Origin: Chrysemys picta bellii
Taxonomy: Eukaryota > Chordata > Testudines > Emydidae
NCBI RefSeq assembly: GCF_011386835.1
Contig: NC_088796.1
Coordinates: forward strand, 26,987,011-27,051,010
Direction of reading: 5' to 3'
DNA length: 64,000 nt
Part shown: positions 24,301-31,573 of the stretch, one piece after another
How the letters are laid out: each line of letters begins with the position of its first letter
Numbering within the stretch: position 1 is the first letter of the stretch
Notes under the pieces: model-generated
What the model was told of the DNA's origin: nothing
Databases searched by the model: none
What the model saw: only the letters and a program-made list of their open reading frames with translations
Program-made: the position numbers and the translations under genes

Positions 24301-27300
24301 CTATACACTGCTATGAAACCCGTTAAGGAGGGAGGCAGCCCTGAAGCCAGCGCTGTGCAAGAGAAACAGCACATTGTTCCAGGGTCCCACATCAGGAAAT
24401 TAGCTTCAGTCCTGTGGCTCTGCTCTCCAGCCACAAACCAACACAACTACTCCCCTCCACAGCCAACCCTAACTGTTGGGCTTCCTCCCTTTTAAGTGCT
24501 ACACCTAGCACAGGTACAGCAAGGCAGAGCTAATTAAACAAGGTTGACCAGCCCCAGACCTTACGGGGCAGGCCACCCTGTTACAGATTGTTTTGTTTTT
24601 TGGTCCTAGCAGCTGAGAGAGAGACAAAGGACGATATCATTTCCCCTAAAATATTGTGAAAGAGTGGGGATAAATGGTGCTCAAGCAGCGTTGGTTCAAG
24701 GAAATATCTTGGAGGTGAGAATTACCACTGATTTTTTTTTTAAATATAGTTCTCCTACCTCATCCCCAAACAAATTAGCCTGAGGGAATAAGTTGTTTTC
24801 TATTATGGCATCAAATACCATACTTGGCTACCAAAATATGCATTTAGCAAAAGTGCCTGTGCATGGTGGAGCACGGGGGTGTTTTGCATCTCAATAAGAG
24901 AAGCTCTTTATACAGGGAAATGCTGCCAAAGAAAACTATAAAATCACCGTATCCATTTCCAGAATGTTATAGTTAAGTGTTCATATAAAGCCATTATAAA
25001 TGAACTTGATACTTACAAACATTTTCTTCAGGCAATACAAATGTTTCAGTAGCTAAAGGAGTTCCAGAAGCATTTAGTGTGGTTATCTGTATGTTAGTGG
25101 AGCCGATTGTGACTGGAATATCTGCCCTTTTTCCCTCAGTTTCAATACACACTGGAGAGAAGGGCTCACTGAAACAATAATAAAGAAGAATTAGACAAGT
25201 TCTACATGTATTAGGAAATTAGAGGGCTCTCTACTAAATTTAACATTGCAAACCTTTAAAGGTCCAATTTATTCTCCGAACAAAACTGTGAGAGATCAGA
25301 GTCAAATTTCAGAAGTAGTAAGATTGGATAAGCTTTGGCAATTTTAGATTTGGCTAAGCATCCTGTGTTGTTTTAAGAAAGTCCTTTCTAGTGGCATACT
25401 TGTTGCTAGTTGTCTAACACAGATGCACAGTTTGGATAGGTTCAAAATGTGGCTAGCGGGGGTGGGGAGGATTCCAGGCAAAAGAAAGAAAGTTAAAAAT
25501 TGTGACATGTTATTCAAAACACTATTCCAACCCCTTACTCGGCTCCAATCAGCGTTTTACCAAACACCACAAAATAGCTTTTATTTGCCTTCTGTTTTGG
25601 CCTTTTTTGCTTTTCTTATAATTTTTTGTGGTGGGGGATATGGGTGCGGAAAGGATGTTCATCCCCATCAGGGGACAGAGCTGGTGCTTCCTTTTGGGGG
25701 CTTAGCCTACAGGGGAATAAGGGAGTTAGTAAGAATGTAGGGGTGTGTATGTGTTATATATATATAGACTGCTCGGCACAATGAGGTCCTGGTCTGTGAC
25801 GGACTCCTCGGCAATGCACATAATTAAGGCTATGGAGGTCATGGCAATCATGGATTCCATGACTTTACCTGACTTCTGTGACTTCCAGGGCTTCAGGAGG
25901 TGGGACTGTGCATGCGTCCCTGCCCTGCAACTGGAGCTGGCTGGAACCAGGACCCTGCAGCCCTGACCTTGCGGCTTCCACCGGGAGCTGCAGCCCCGTG
26001 GCGTCCTGGCCTTGGTGGGAGCTGCAGCCAGGGCCACATGCCCCAACCCCACAGCGTCCTGAGCTTGGCAGGGGCTGTGCTGAGGCCATGCACCCCAACC
26101 CAGTGGCTTTTGCCAGGGGCTGCAGCTGAGGCCACGCTCCCCTGCCCGGCGGCTGAGGCAGGGACCCTGTGCCTCACTTGTGGCTTCCCAGGGCCATGTG
26201 CCCCCCGACCCCGCTGCGGCTGCTGAAGCTGGGGCTGTGTCCCCCGTCATGGCAGGGGCTTTGGCCTGTCTGCCCCCCACCCCCTTGCCATGGATACACA
26301 CATTTTACAGATTACCTCACGCTCATTTACAATACTTTTCAACTTCCATTCCTCCCCCCATGTCTAGCCCTGCCCCCCAGTTATTTTTAGTAAAGTCACG
26401 GATAAGTCATGGGCTCCGTGAATTTGTGTGTATTGCCCGTGACCTGTCCGTGACTTTTACTAAAAATTACCATGATAAAATCTTAGCCTTACACGTAATT
26501 AATGATAGATTCGATGGATAGATAGGATGTGGCTTGAATCCTCACTCTCCTTATCATTTCATATGTAATTGGAGAGGAGAAAGAGCTTGGAAAGTGCCCA
26601 GATCTTCCTCTCAGGGCTGGGAGGGGGGAAAAGGAAAAAGTCATAACAATGCCCAACTTCCTGCCAATTAACCATTACTCATTAAATGGAACCCTGAAGC
26701 TTTCCCCTTTTGAAGTGGTTTGAATAAGAGGACTTGGGGAGGTTTTTGGACTTACCCCCACAGTCCCTGACTGATAAGGCTAATACACCCTATTGAGTCT
26801 CAAGTGCTGAAGAGGACTAACCCTGCCCCTGTGCAGAGTCATTTCCAAAGGGATCTTGGCCACTGAGAGTATGTGGAAAGCATCAGGTGAAGGTCTGGTG
26901 GATGGGATTAGCTGTGGCTGAGCTCCCTCTCAGTGGCGCCCAAGAATGTCTCCTCACCTTATTACTTTCTGTGCCACTTGCCTACTCCACCATGCTAAGG
27001 GAGGGGGGAATAAACAGAGGCAGCAGCTCACTGGGTCATCTTGTTCAGGATGCAGAGCCCCAGAAAATTTGCTCCTCCAAACAAGATGGTGGTGAGGGGT
27101 TTCAGTTCACTGCTGGTACACGCACGTACTCTTTACAAACAGGGATGACAATTGAAAATGCAGGCACACTAAATTGCCACTCTCTCTGCAACACTGGAGG
27201 CAGAGAACCTGGTGTGTGAGGTGGGGAAGGGGTGCAGCCAAGCCCTGGAGCTGGATGAACAAGTCTGAGCTGTCTTCACTATTCACAGGAAGAGAGGCAT

Positions 27301-29764
27301 AGCACAAATATCAGAACTGAGGAAGAAGTCAGGATCCAGAAAAGACTTAGAACCTCATGCCTAGTGCATGACACAAAAAATTGGCAGATTTTCATCCTGG
27401 TGAGTTACACATGGAATGCATGAAAGTTTTAGAGATGTGTCTGAAAATATTAAACTTTTTTAGTGTACCTTAAAAATCTAAACTATACTCCATTTCAAAC
27501 AGGCTATTTCAATTTTGTTTTCTACTCCAAAAGCATTTATCTTCAAAAGGATTTAATATTTAAATTGGCAAAAAAAAAAAAAATACAGCCATTAAGGGAT
27601 TTTACTTAGATGTAATCTAAGTTTCCTAAAGGCATTTTCATGTCTGAATTTTAACACTTAAGGTCCCTGGTATTTCAGCACAGAACACATTTCACCCATT
27701 TCCTTTTGGACTGAACCAAACTATGAAGATACCTTTTGAGAACTGAAAACAAGGGCCATATGGGCACTGAAAATTCAGAAGTAGGAGTGTGAGAACTCCC
27801 AGCCCAATGTGAGGGGGCAGCAGGGTGTTCTGGCAAGAGAATCTTTGGCATCCTTTGCTGGGAAACTTACAATTGCCCAATTTAGAACTGAAAATATTCA
27901 GAGCAGAAGATACCATCTAGATGTAACTGACTGGTGAACAGATATGCTCTGAGAAACACAGGAAGTTACAAATTTCATGAATATGGATTGAAGAACAATG
28001 ATACATACATAATTTGATAAGAAGAAACAATTACCTGTTTGTATAACAAATCTTGTAAGTCAGTCCAAGGTTTGCACTGGAGGTGGCATCCCAGGAACAG
28101 ATCATTCTGTTTAAGTCATGTGTGATACATTTCAAATTCTCTGGTGCTTCTGGAAAACCTGAAATTGCAACATCTACATAGTTACAGTGTAATAATTTAA
28201 TGCTCTCAGACTGATGCTCCATCAGGTACACACATTTTACAGATTACCTCACGCTCATTTACAGTACTTTTAAACTTCCATTACATAGTTACAGGCCAAG
28301 ATTTTCAAACATGACCAATGATTTTGGGTACACTATCTGAAACACCTTAAAAAGTACTCATCTTTGGAGGGTGGGTTCTCAACATTTTCTGAAAAATGAG
28401 GCTCCTCTAAGGTGTCTCAAGTTGGGTGCCCAAAAACTGAGGTGACTTCGTGTTTTGAAAATCGTGGCCACTGACTGGTTCTGTGTATTAGAGTCAATGG
28501 AATTACACTAAAGGAATAAGGGTATCAGAATCTGGTCCCGTGTTATGAGCAGACTCCCCCTGGTTGCGTCCACACCATGGCCTCCATGAAAGGAGGTACA
28601 CAGAAGATTCCTGCACACAGAGACATAAACCTGTTAGTACTCCTTTTCACACACAAAGGTGAGGAGTTTGTTTTTGTTTAGTTTAGCACCTGGGTCAACT
28701 AAATTCCTATTGTACCACAAAAGGACCCAATCCTAAGAGGTGCTGAGTAATATCAATTTCCCTCCATGCCTGAGGGGTGTCAATGAGAGAGGAGATTGTT
28801 CAGCATCTTGCAGGATCAGGTCCTAAGTGGTTCTCCCTCAGCATTTTGATTTGACAAGTGAATTCTGCTTGAGAACCCCTACAAAAGTTGTGTATATCAG
28901 ATATACTTGCTTTGAAATAAAGTTTTAAAACCCCAACTTTCTTGTGATATGTGCAGTGCAGCCTATTCAGCTTTGACAAGGACAATTCAGCTGCTGCAAT
29001 TCTGGTGAACTGAACTTGTTGGGCTTCTTGAGTTTTCAGCAATCCAAATACGTCAAACGTACTTACACAAGTTTTGTACAGGAAAACTTGGGAGGAAAAG
29101 GGCGCAACAGAATCCTCCTTACTACATTAAAGCTGAATGTAGAATACTTAAACAGCTGGGCCAGGGATTCTATTACAGCCTATTACAGTAGCTGCAGTCT
29201 ATAATGGATCCCTCCTACATGTGCAGGGTTTGGGCCCATGGAGTTGCATCTTGCATATATCCAGTGTTCAAACCTCCAAACTCCACTGGTCAACTTACAA
29301 TACTCTCCTCTACAATCCAGCCTAGACAACACTGCTCTATGATGTGTGGAGCTGTGGAACCTCCGTGTGCAGGCTCTACACGCAGCAGAACAGCAGTGGG
29401 CCTGAGTCTCTGTTGCCCAGCACACTGTGGAGTCATTTACACCAGTGAATTTAAATTGCCACCATCGTGGGGTAGGAGCACCCAACTTTGCACTGGTGTT
29501 AGAGGCTACACAAGATGCAGGAAATTGGAGCATTAGATCCAGCATTTCTACTCTTAAGATCATTCATGCCTACAGGGGCAACATTATTTGACCCTAAGTA
29601 CATAATAAATGCAGCACGTTTATAGAGTAGACACATATCCTAAGTGCAAGCAATCTAGCAAACAATATCAAACTACACTTACCTGTCTCCTGGCTATATA
29701 TTAAGCCCAGCAAATGTAAAAAAGCTATTGCTAGGAGACATCGGAGACTTGGATTATCCCACAT
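248..29764 (-). CDS. LIFR: Leukemia inhibitory factor receptor, N-terminal part, 14 exons (3' end off window)
   Basis: Type I cytokine receptor that pairs with gp130 to bind LIF and related cytokines and signals through JAK/STAT (family knowledge). Fourteen GT-AG exons join without a phase conflict into 2140 coding bases, about 713 residues. Visible order: signal peptide (1-24), first cytokine-receptor module with C38-X9-C48-X-W50 and WSEWS at 222-226, Ig-like domain (about 234-322), second module with C333-X9-C343-X-W345 and WSEWS at 510-514, then fibronectin III domains from about 526. Strong LIFR landmarks are [10 protein letters not shown] in exon 4, VFPQDKV in exon 6 and [15 protein letters not shown] in exon 12. 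The last fibronectin domain(s), membrane helix and tail are missing only because the window ends. The neighbouring paralogue OSMR fits these motifs much less well. Many N-X-S/T sites fit an ectodomain. Confidence 0.95.
464..772. mobile_element. hAT-type nonautonomous element, 309 bp
   Basis: Flanked by perfect 8 bp duplications AATTAGAC at 456-463 and 773-780. The right end reads GAGAACCCCTG and the left end CACCAATTCTAAACTGGGG, a decayed form of the hAT end CAGNGGTTCTCAAACTG. There is no coding capacity; the core is GC-rich. It lies in the LIFR intron between exons 14 and 13. Confidence 0.85.
1225..1637 (+). mobile_element. CR1 LINE 3' end
   Basis: Typical CR1 3' region: GGACCTGATAAG, a stretch like GGCAGAATAAGACATAATGG, then GGTTGGACAAATACCTGTCAGG and GGTCCCTTCCAG, ending near ATTCTATAA. 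It is strongly 5'-truncated and non-coding, inserted in the same intron as the hAT element at 464. Confidence 0.85.
2497..2676 (-). CDS. LIFR: LIFR exon 13 of coding series, fibronectin III domain
   Basis: Residues 620-680. [18 protein letters not shown] and [19 protein letters not shown] align by pattern with the LTWHYDPNMTCDY and EPCLMDWRKVPSNSTETV segments of LIFR. The acceptor is ATTGTAG|AC and the donor CTG|GTAAGA; phase 1 in, phase 1 out. It is one of the more divergent exons. Confidence 0.92.
2677..5446. other. LIFR: LIFR intron between exons 13 and 12
   Basis: 2.8 kb of intron. It contains an A-run at 3343-3359 and an unexplained 114-codon minus-strand open frame at 3652-3996. I saw no classified transposon. 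Confidence 0.65.
5447..5660 (-). CDS. LIFR: LIFR exon 12 of coding series, fibronectin III domain
   Basis: Residues 549-620. [15 protein letters not shown] and [19 protein letters not shown] are clear LIFR fibronectin segments. The acceptor is TTGCATAG|CCA and the donor AGTG|GTGAGT; phase 0 in, phase 1 out. Confidence 0.96.
5661..6085. other. LIFR: LIFR intron between exons 12 and 11
   Basis: A 425-base intron, AT-rich, with a T-run near 5906. I see no repeat or conserved element beyond the splice sites. Confidence 0.7.
6086..6156 (-). CDS. LIFR: LIFR exon 11 of coding series (71 bp)
   Basis: Residues 525-548. This short exon opens the membrane-proximal fibronectin III domains: [18 protein letters not shown] then VFWK, like the KGPDTWREWS segment of LIFR. 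The acceptor is TTCTTAG|CT and the donor AAG|GTATGT; phase 1 in, phase 0 out. The intron to exon 10 is only 95 bases. Confidence 0.93.
6252..6417 (-). CDS. LIFR: LIFR exon 10 of coding series with second WSXWS motif
   Basis: Residues 470-525. [19 protein letters not shown] leads into the WSEWS box at 510-514, closing the second module. The acceptor is TTAACAG|CAG and the donor C|GTAAGT; phase 0 in, phase 1 out. An acceptor three bases further in is also possible and would remove one glutamine. Confidence 0.94.
7761..8515. mobile_element. hAT-type nonautonomous element, 755 bp
   Basis: Perfect 8 bp duplications CTCTAGCG at 7753-7760 and 8516-8523. The left end CAGCATTTCTCAAATGTGG and right end TTCTTGTGAGAACCCCTG are imperfect inverted repeats of the hAT type. 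The GC-rich first half and AT-rich second half suggest a deletion derivative. No transposase frame is visible. Confidence 0.88.
8787..8910 (+). mobile_element. Small MITE, copy 1 (124 bp, TAGGGTGACC ends)
   Basis: Terminal inverted repeats TAGGGTGACC and GGTCACCCTA, flanked by perfect 8 bp duplications CAGCTTAG at 8779-8786 and 8911-8918. The 8 bp duplication points to a hAT-like transposase acting in trans. Two more copies lie at 9453 and 55484. Confidence 0.9.
9291..9678. mobile_element. MITE with GGCTACAC-type ends, host of a nested MITE
   Basis: Left end GGCTACACCTATACTTG and right end CTCTAGTGTAGCCC are inverted repeats. The interior is also partly palindromic (GGGCTAGCTTCCAGC against GTTAGCTTGAGC, with CTAAAAATAGCAGTGT against ACACTGCTATTTTTAG). 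Ends resemble Harbinger-type MITEs; the TTA/CTA flanks are imperfect. The small MITE at 9453-9555 is inserted inside, so this element is the older one. Confidence 0.7.
9453..9555 (+). mobile_element. Small MITE, copy 2 (103 bp), nested
   Basis: Same ends as the copy at 8787 (TAGGGTGACC and GGTCACCCTA), with perfect 8 bp duplications AGCCTGAG at 9445-9452 and 9556-9563. It is inserted in the MITE spanning 9291-9678. Confidence 0.9.
10496..10678 (+). mobile_element. tRNA-derived SINE (tortoise Pol III / Cry I type) with CR1 tail
   Basis: A tRNA-like head with A box TAGCTCAGTGG (10502-10512) and a B box in GGTTGTGAGTTCAATCC. A spacer then leads into a CR1-like tail, GGACTCGATGACCTGTCAAGG then CCCTTCCAGTTCTATG. 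Perfect 10 bp target duplications AATAAAACCA lie at 10486-10495 and 10679-10688. This architecture is known from cryptodiran turtles and is the best clue to the source organism. It lies in antisense within a LIFR intron, 54 bases from exon 9. Confidence 0.94.
10502..10555 (+). promoter_or_regulatory. Internal Pol III promoter boxes of the SINE
   Basis: A-box-like TAGCTCAGTGG at 10502-10512 and B-box-like GTTCAATCC at 10547-10555 with tRNA spacing. Both are close to consensus, so Pol III transcription is possible but not shown. Confidence 0.7.
10733..10878 (-). CDS. LIFR: LIFR exon 9 of coding series
   Basis: Residues 421-469. [19 protein letters not shown] and [11 protein letters not shown] match the second half of the second receptor module. 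The acceptor is TTTTCAG|TT and the donor CTG|GTGAGT; phase 1 in, phase 0 out. A SINE copy ends 52 bases past the exon on the donor side. Confidence 0.94.
10879..12510. other. LIFR: LIFR intron between exons 9 and 8
   Basis: AT-rich intron. Recognisable content is an ancient palindromic repeat at about 12001-12140. The rest shows no gene or classified repeat. Confidence 0.65.
12001..12140. repeat. Ancient palindromic dispersed repeat
   Basis: Starts GACCTGATCCTG and ends GCAGGATTGGGTCCT, so the two ends are inverted repeats. The arms contain the ATGCATGGGTTTAA and CACGCATAAGACTTTGCAGG signatures shared with copies at 15507, 21631, 55085 and 61790. It is an old foldback/MITE-like family in amniotes; class not determined. 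Confidence 0.6.
12511..12674 (-). CDS. LIFR: LIFR exon 8 of coding series
   Basis: Residues 366-421. [18 protein letters not shown] corresponds to the IYNFTLNAHNPLG segment of LIFR in the second module. Visible glycosylation sites are NVT, NFS and NFT. The acceptor is ATTCACAG|A and the donor G|GTGAGT; phase 2 in, phase 1 out. Confidence 0.95.
13305..13312 (+). promoter_or_regulatory. TATA box of the solo LTR
   Basis: TATAAAAG followed by GGGATGG, about 290 bases before the AATAAA signal, the position expected at the U3/R border. Confidence 0.6.
13599..13604 (+). terminator. Polyadenylation signal of the solo LTR
   Basis: AATAAA in an AT-rich stretch downstream of the LTR TATA box, expected near the R/U5 border. 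Activity unknown. Confidence 0.5.
14815..14940 (+). repeat. Ancient LINE/SINE-type 3' end repeat
   Basis: Reads GATTGTAAGCTCTTCAGGAC, then TTTGTACAGTGCCTACC, CAATGGAGCCC and a short AATAAATAAT tail. The same pattern recurs, some copies reversed, at about 25760, 51670 and 60040. It resembles L3/CR1-type 3' ends common in amniotes; exact family not determined. Confidence 0.6.
15225..15354 (-). CDS. LIFR: LIFR exon 7 of coding series (start of second receptor module)
   Basis: Residues 323-366. A short exon of 130 bases, found by searching for the missing C-X9-C-X-W domain. It reads [14 protein letters not shown] then [10 protein letters not shown], matching the PDTPQQLNCETH and CSWNPGR landmarks of LIFR. 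The acceptor is GCTACAG|AT and the donor AG|GTAAAG. Phase 1 in and phase 2 out join exons 6 and 8 without a gap. Confidence 0.94.
15355..18352. other. LIFR: LIFR intron between exons 7 and 6
   Basis: 3.0 kb intron. Apart from a palindromic ancient repeat (15507-15644), I see no gene, classified transposon or obvious conserved block. Confidence 0.65.
15507..15644. repeat. Ancient palindromic dispersed repeat
   Basis: The arms CCTGCAAACAATTATGTGTG then CTTAATTTTAAGCACAT are mirrored by TTAACCACATGTATAAGTG then TTCGCAGGATCAGGG, with CCCATTG and TTAATGGGA at the centre. It is the best preserved foldback copy of the family listed at 12001. Confidence 0.65.
18353..18622 (-). CDS. LIFR: LIFR exon 6 of coding series, Ig-like domain
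   Basis: Residues 233-323, the Ig-like domain between the two receptor modules, where LIF binding is centred in the family. [18 protein letters not shown] opens the domain and SSGTNV with GTVLFVG closes it, as in LIFR. The acceptor is TGTCTAG|AA and the donor GGAT|GTAAGT; phase 1 in, phase 1 out. Confidence 0.96.
18997..19171 (-). CDS. LIFR: LIFR exon 5 of coding series with first WSXWS motif
   Basis: Residues 175-233. [26 protein letters not shown] and the WSEWS box at 222-226 close the first cytokine-receptor module. The acceptor is TTTTAG|ATT and the donor G|GTAGGT; phase 0 in, phase 1 out. Confidence 0.96.
21036..21210 (-). mobile_element. CR1-type 3' end fragment
   Basis: Contains GGCCAGAAGGGACCATTGTG then ATCATCTAGTCTGACC, the reverse complement of the usual CR1 3' end. 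It continues into CTGGCTGAGTTACTG. 5'-truncated and non-coding. Confidence 0.7.
21631..21742. repeat. Ancient palindromic dispersed repeat, degraded
   Basis: ACTGCAAATACTTACTACTC at the left and ACTACTCATGTGAGCAAGAG then TTTGCCGCAAGAGG at the right are the decayed arms of the foldback family also at 15507. Confidence 0.5.
23538..23701 (-). CDS. LIFR: LIFR exon 4 of coding series
   Basis: Residues 120-174. It carries the most recognisable LIFR segment, [20 protein letters not shown], the start of the second fibronectin-type half of module 1. The acceptor is TTCAAG|CA and the donor CTA|GTAAGT; phase 1 in, phase 0 out. Confidence 0.96.
23702..25016. other. LIFR: LIFR intron between exons 4 and 3
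   Basis: 1.3 kb intron containing one hAT end fragment (24020-24181). I see nothing else of note. Confidence 0.65.
24020..24181. mobile_element. hAT-type element, right end fragment
   Basis: Ends in CACAGTTTGAGAACCGCTG, the common hAT terminus. It is preceded by GGGTCCCAACCCACTTTGGG and a GC-rich core (CAGGCTTCAGCTTCAGCCCC). No matching left end or 8 bp duplication was found, so it is probably truncated. Confidence 0.6.
25017..25168 (-). CDS. LIFR: LIFR exon 3 of coding series
   Basis: Residues 69-120, second half of the first receptor domain ([12 protein letters not shown] to LPEENV). The acceptor is TTTCAG|T and the donor T|GTAAGT; phase 2 in and phase 1 out agree with the adjacent exons. 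The exon is divergent and is identified mainly by position, phase and the LPEENVSLIP junction, which resembles the NEQNVSLIP junction of LIFR. Confidence 0.88.
25169..28034. other. LIFR: LIFR intron between exons 3 and 2
   Basis: 2.9 kb intron holding a 663 bp mariner-type MITE (25827-26489) inside an older LINE-type repeat. 26492-28034 has an A-run near 27571 and nothing else identified. Confidence 0.65.
25827..26489. mobile_element. Mariner-like MITE, copy 1 (663 bp, TA duplication)
   Basis: Ends AGGCTATGGAGGTCATGG and ATGATAAAATCTTAGCCT are inverted, with TA on both sides (25825-25826 and 26490-26491). The subterminal region has repeated GTCATGG/CCATGAC words, and the GC-rich core creates long chance open frames. 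A relative in the opposite orientation lies at 53231-53622. Host DNA looks like the ancient LINE-type repeat listed at 14815. Confidence 0.78.
28035..28158 (-). CDS. LIFR: LIFR exon 2 of coding series (first cytokine-receptor domain start)
   Basis: Residues 28-69. It contains the C-X9-C-X-W signature of class I cytokine receptors (C38, C48, W50) in [15 protein letters not shown]. The acceptor is TTTCAG|GT and the donor AG|GTAATT; phase 1 in, phase 2 out, matching both neighbours. A short insertion with 13 bp duplications lies 17 bases upstream of the acceptor. Confidence 0.93.
28188..28281. mobile_element. 94 bp insertion with 13 bp target-site duplication
   Basis: Flanked by perfect direct repeats TACATAGTTACAG at 28175-28187 and 28282-28294. 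About 60 bases (ACACATTTTACAGATTACCT then CACGCTCATTTACA) are nearly identical to 26291-26349 in the mariner-like MITE core. A 13 bp duplication fits retrotransposition or a staggered-cut copy, not a hAT or mariner event. Source family unknown. Confidence 0.6.
28294..28469. repeat. Ancient palindromic MITE with GGCCAAGATTTTCAAA ends
   Basis: The left end GGCCAAGATTTTCAAA is mirrored by the right end TTTTGAAAATCGTGGCC. The interior also pairs (ACACCTTAAAAAGT against CTAAGGTGTCTC). Similar TTTTCAAA-rich palindromes are widespread in amniotes; a second probable copy is at 45385-45463. Confidence 0.6.
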
Positions 29765-29839
29765 TCTTTTACCATTTACTATTTAGGATGACAGTCTCAA
29801 GCAGGAATAAACTTCATCTTCCACACAAATTTGCCAGTT
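29683..29839 (-). CDS. LIFR: LIFR exon with 5' UTR end, start codon and signal peptide
   Basis: Coding runs from ATG at 29764-29762 to 29683 (residues 1-27 plus one base). The first residues, MWDNPSLR, are followed by a hydrophobic core of L, A, I, F and G and by YSQETG, a typical secretion signal. The donor is CAG|GTAAGT. The acceptor at 29839/29840 follows a long T-rich tract ending in TTTCAG. An in-frame TAA lies 18-20 bases before the ATG inside the same exon, which supports this start. Bases 29765-29839 are 5' UTR. A weaker acceptor at 29778 is possible. Confidence 0.88.
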
Positions 29840-30535
29840 CTGAAATAAAAAACAAAACAAATCATCTCTTTAAAATCATTGACACCCTCTGCTATGCAGC
29901 AAATAGTACACGTTTTCTATAGATGTATGTTTGTACAAGACTGAAATGCTGGACACAGACGCAACAGTTACTTTAAAAGACCCTGATAAAAAGTAAATAA
30001 AGAGCATAAAATTACTCCAAAAAGAAACATAGAACTAGAAGTGGACATTCCAAATGGGAAATCACAAAAGTAGAGCTGGTCAGAAAATGTTACTGTTTCT
30101 ACCTTTATGAAAAATTTCAACACAAATGAAAAAAAAATATTTTTTTTTGAAGAACCAACTTCTGATTTAAAAAAGTTGAAGTTTTCTGTGGAAAGTATAC
30201 ACATTCAGTGGAAAATTTAGTTTTACTGAAAATCCAATTTTCCACTGAAAAGCAGTTTTGGTCAAAAAATGTTAAATTGAGCTACACGGAAGCCTTTTGC
30301 ATAGAAAAAAAAACCACCACAAGAGACCTGACATATCAAGTCATTTACAACCTCCACTTTATCTATTTAGAGTATCCTAAAATTCTTGTAGGAAGGAATC
30401 TTTCTGATAAAACAGAAAATTCTTACATGGATATCATGAATATTTCTTGAATTGAACCAGACACACACTGCTGCAGAACATGCTCACAGAGATCCCAACT
30501 TTATCCTCATAAGCAAGCGTAGCCCACATTGAAAC
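29840..30535. other. Region upstream of the first LIFR coding exon
   Basis: Intron 5' of the start-codon exon. AT-rich, with runs of A and T near 30130. No upstream non-coding LIFR exon or promoter can be identified by eye anywhere in 29840-64000. Confidence 0.5.
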
Positions 30536-30588
30536 ATTTAAATACTAAGCTCTAAGCTCTAAGATATAACCGCATTTGCTCCAATCCT

Positions 30589-31374
30589 TTGGATAGAGAC
30601 AAGCACCTACAAGATCTCTATCAAGCATTCTTAAAACTACAATACCCACCTGCTGAAGTGAAAAAACAGATTGACAGAGCCAGACGAGTACCCAGAAGTC
30701 ACCTCCTACAAGACAGGCCCAACAAAGAAAATAACAGAACACCACTAGCTGTCACCTTCAGCCCCCAACTAAAACCTCTCCAGCGCATCATCAGAGATCT
30801 ACAACCTATCCTGAAAGATGATCCTTTACTCTCACAGATCTTGGGAGACAGACCTGTCCTCGCTTACAGACAACCCCCCAACCTAAAGCAAATACTCACC
30901 AGTAACCACACATCACTGAACAAAACCACTAACCCAGGAACCTATCCTTGTAACAAACCCCGATGCCAACTCTGTCCACATATCTATTCAAGTGACATCA
31001 TCATAGGACCTAATCACATCAGCCATACCATCAGGTGCTCATTAACCTGCACATCTACCAATGTGATATATGCCATCATGTGCCAGCAATGCCCCTCTGC
31101 CATGTACATTGGCCAAACCGGACAATCTCTACGCAAAAGAATTAATGGACACAAATCTGACATCAGGAATCAAAATACTCAAAAACCAGTGGGAGAACAC
31201 TTTAACCTATCTGGTCATTCAGTGACAGACCTGAGGGTGGCTATATTACAACAGAAAAACTTCAAAAACAGACTCCAACGAGAGACTGCTGACCTGGAAT
31301 TGATATGCAAACTAGACACAATCAACTCCCGTTTGAATAAGGACTGGGAATGGCTGAGCCATTACAAACATTGA
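30589..31374 (+). CDS. Penelope-like polyprotein C-terminal fragment with GIY-YIG endonuclease
   Basis: An uninterrupted 261-residue frame, open from 30556 and starting here at a TTG (not a true initiator, because the element is 5'-truncated). From the N-terminus: a linker with DRDKHLQDLYQAF, a cysteine cluster at 121, 126 and 129 followed by H131, then the GIY-YIG domain with VIYAI at 159-163 and MYIGQT at 172-177, arginines in LRKRINGHK (181-189), and GEHFNLSGH at 202-210. The C-terminus WEWLSHYKH resembles that of other Penelope copies. It would nick target DNA during retrotransposition; this copy lacks RT and is a fossil, though it has no stop or frameshift. Confidence 0.88.
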   Translation: MDRDKHLQDLYQAFLKLQYPPAEVKKQIDRARRVPRSHLLQDRPNKENNRTPLAVTFSPQLKPLQRIIRDLQPILKDDPLLSQILGDRPVLAYRQPPNLKQILTSNHTSLNKTTNPGTYPCNKPRCQLCPHIYSSDIIIGPNHISHTIRCSLTCTSTNVIYAIMCQQCPSAMYIGQTGQSLRKRINGHKSDIRNQNTQKPVGEHFNLSGHSVTDLRVAILQQKNFKNRLQRETADLELICKLDTINSRLNKDWEWLSHYKH

Positions 31375-31573
31375 ATCTATCTCCCCTTGTAAGTATGCTC
31401 ACACTTCTTATCAAAGATAATCAAGATAGCCCAGTACAGACTATCACTTCAAAAGTTTTTTTTCTCTTAATTAATTGGCCTCTCAGAGTTGGTAAGACAA
31501 CTCCCACCTGTTTATGCTCTCTGTATGTGTGTATATATATATCTCCTCAATATATGTTCCATTCTATATGCAT

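Larger units (their letters stand above)
28159..29682. other. LIFR: LIFR intron between exons 2 and 1
   Basis: 1.5 kb. Starting at the acceptor of exon 2 it holds a 94 bp insert with 13 bp duplications (28188-28281) and an adjoining palindromic MITE (28294-28469). 28470-29682 shows no gene or named repeat. Confidence 0.65.

Noticed and set aside
25726..26301. 191-codon minus-strand open frame
   Set aside because: It lies in the GC-rich core of the mariner-like MITE; long frames occur here on both strands and in several phases because stop codons are rare. No domain or codon pattern supports a gene.
248..29764. Identification as the paralogue OSMR or another gp130-family receptor
   Set aside because: The Ig domain flanked by two complete WSXWS modules and landmark words such as NLSADFS and VFPQDKV fit LIFR; OSMR has only one full first-module signature and different wording.
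29765..29778. Alternative acceptor at 29778/29779 for the start-codon exon
   Set aside because: The upstream tract is weak; the site at 29839/29840 has a long T-rich tract and TTTCAG.
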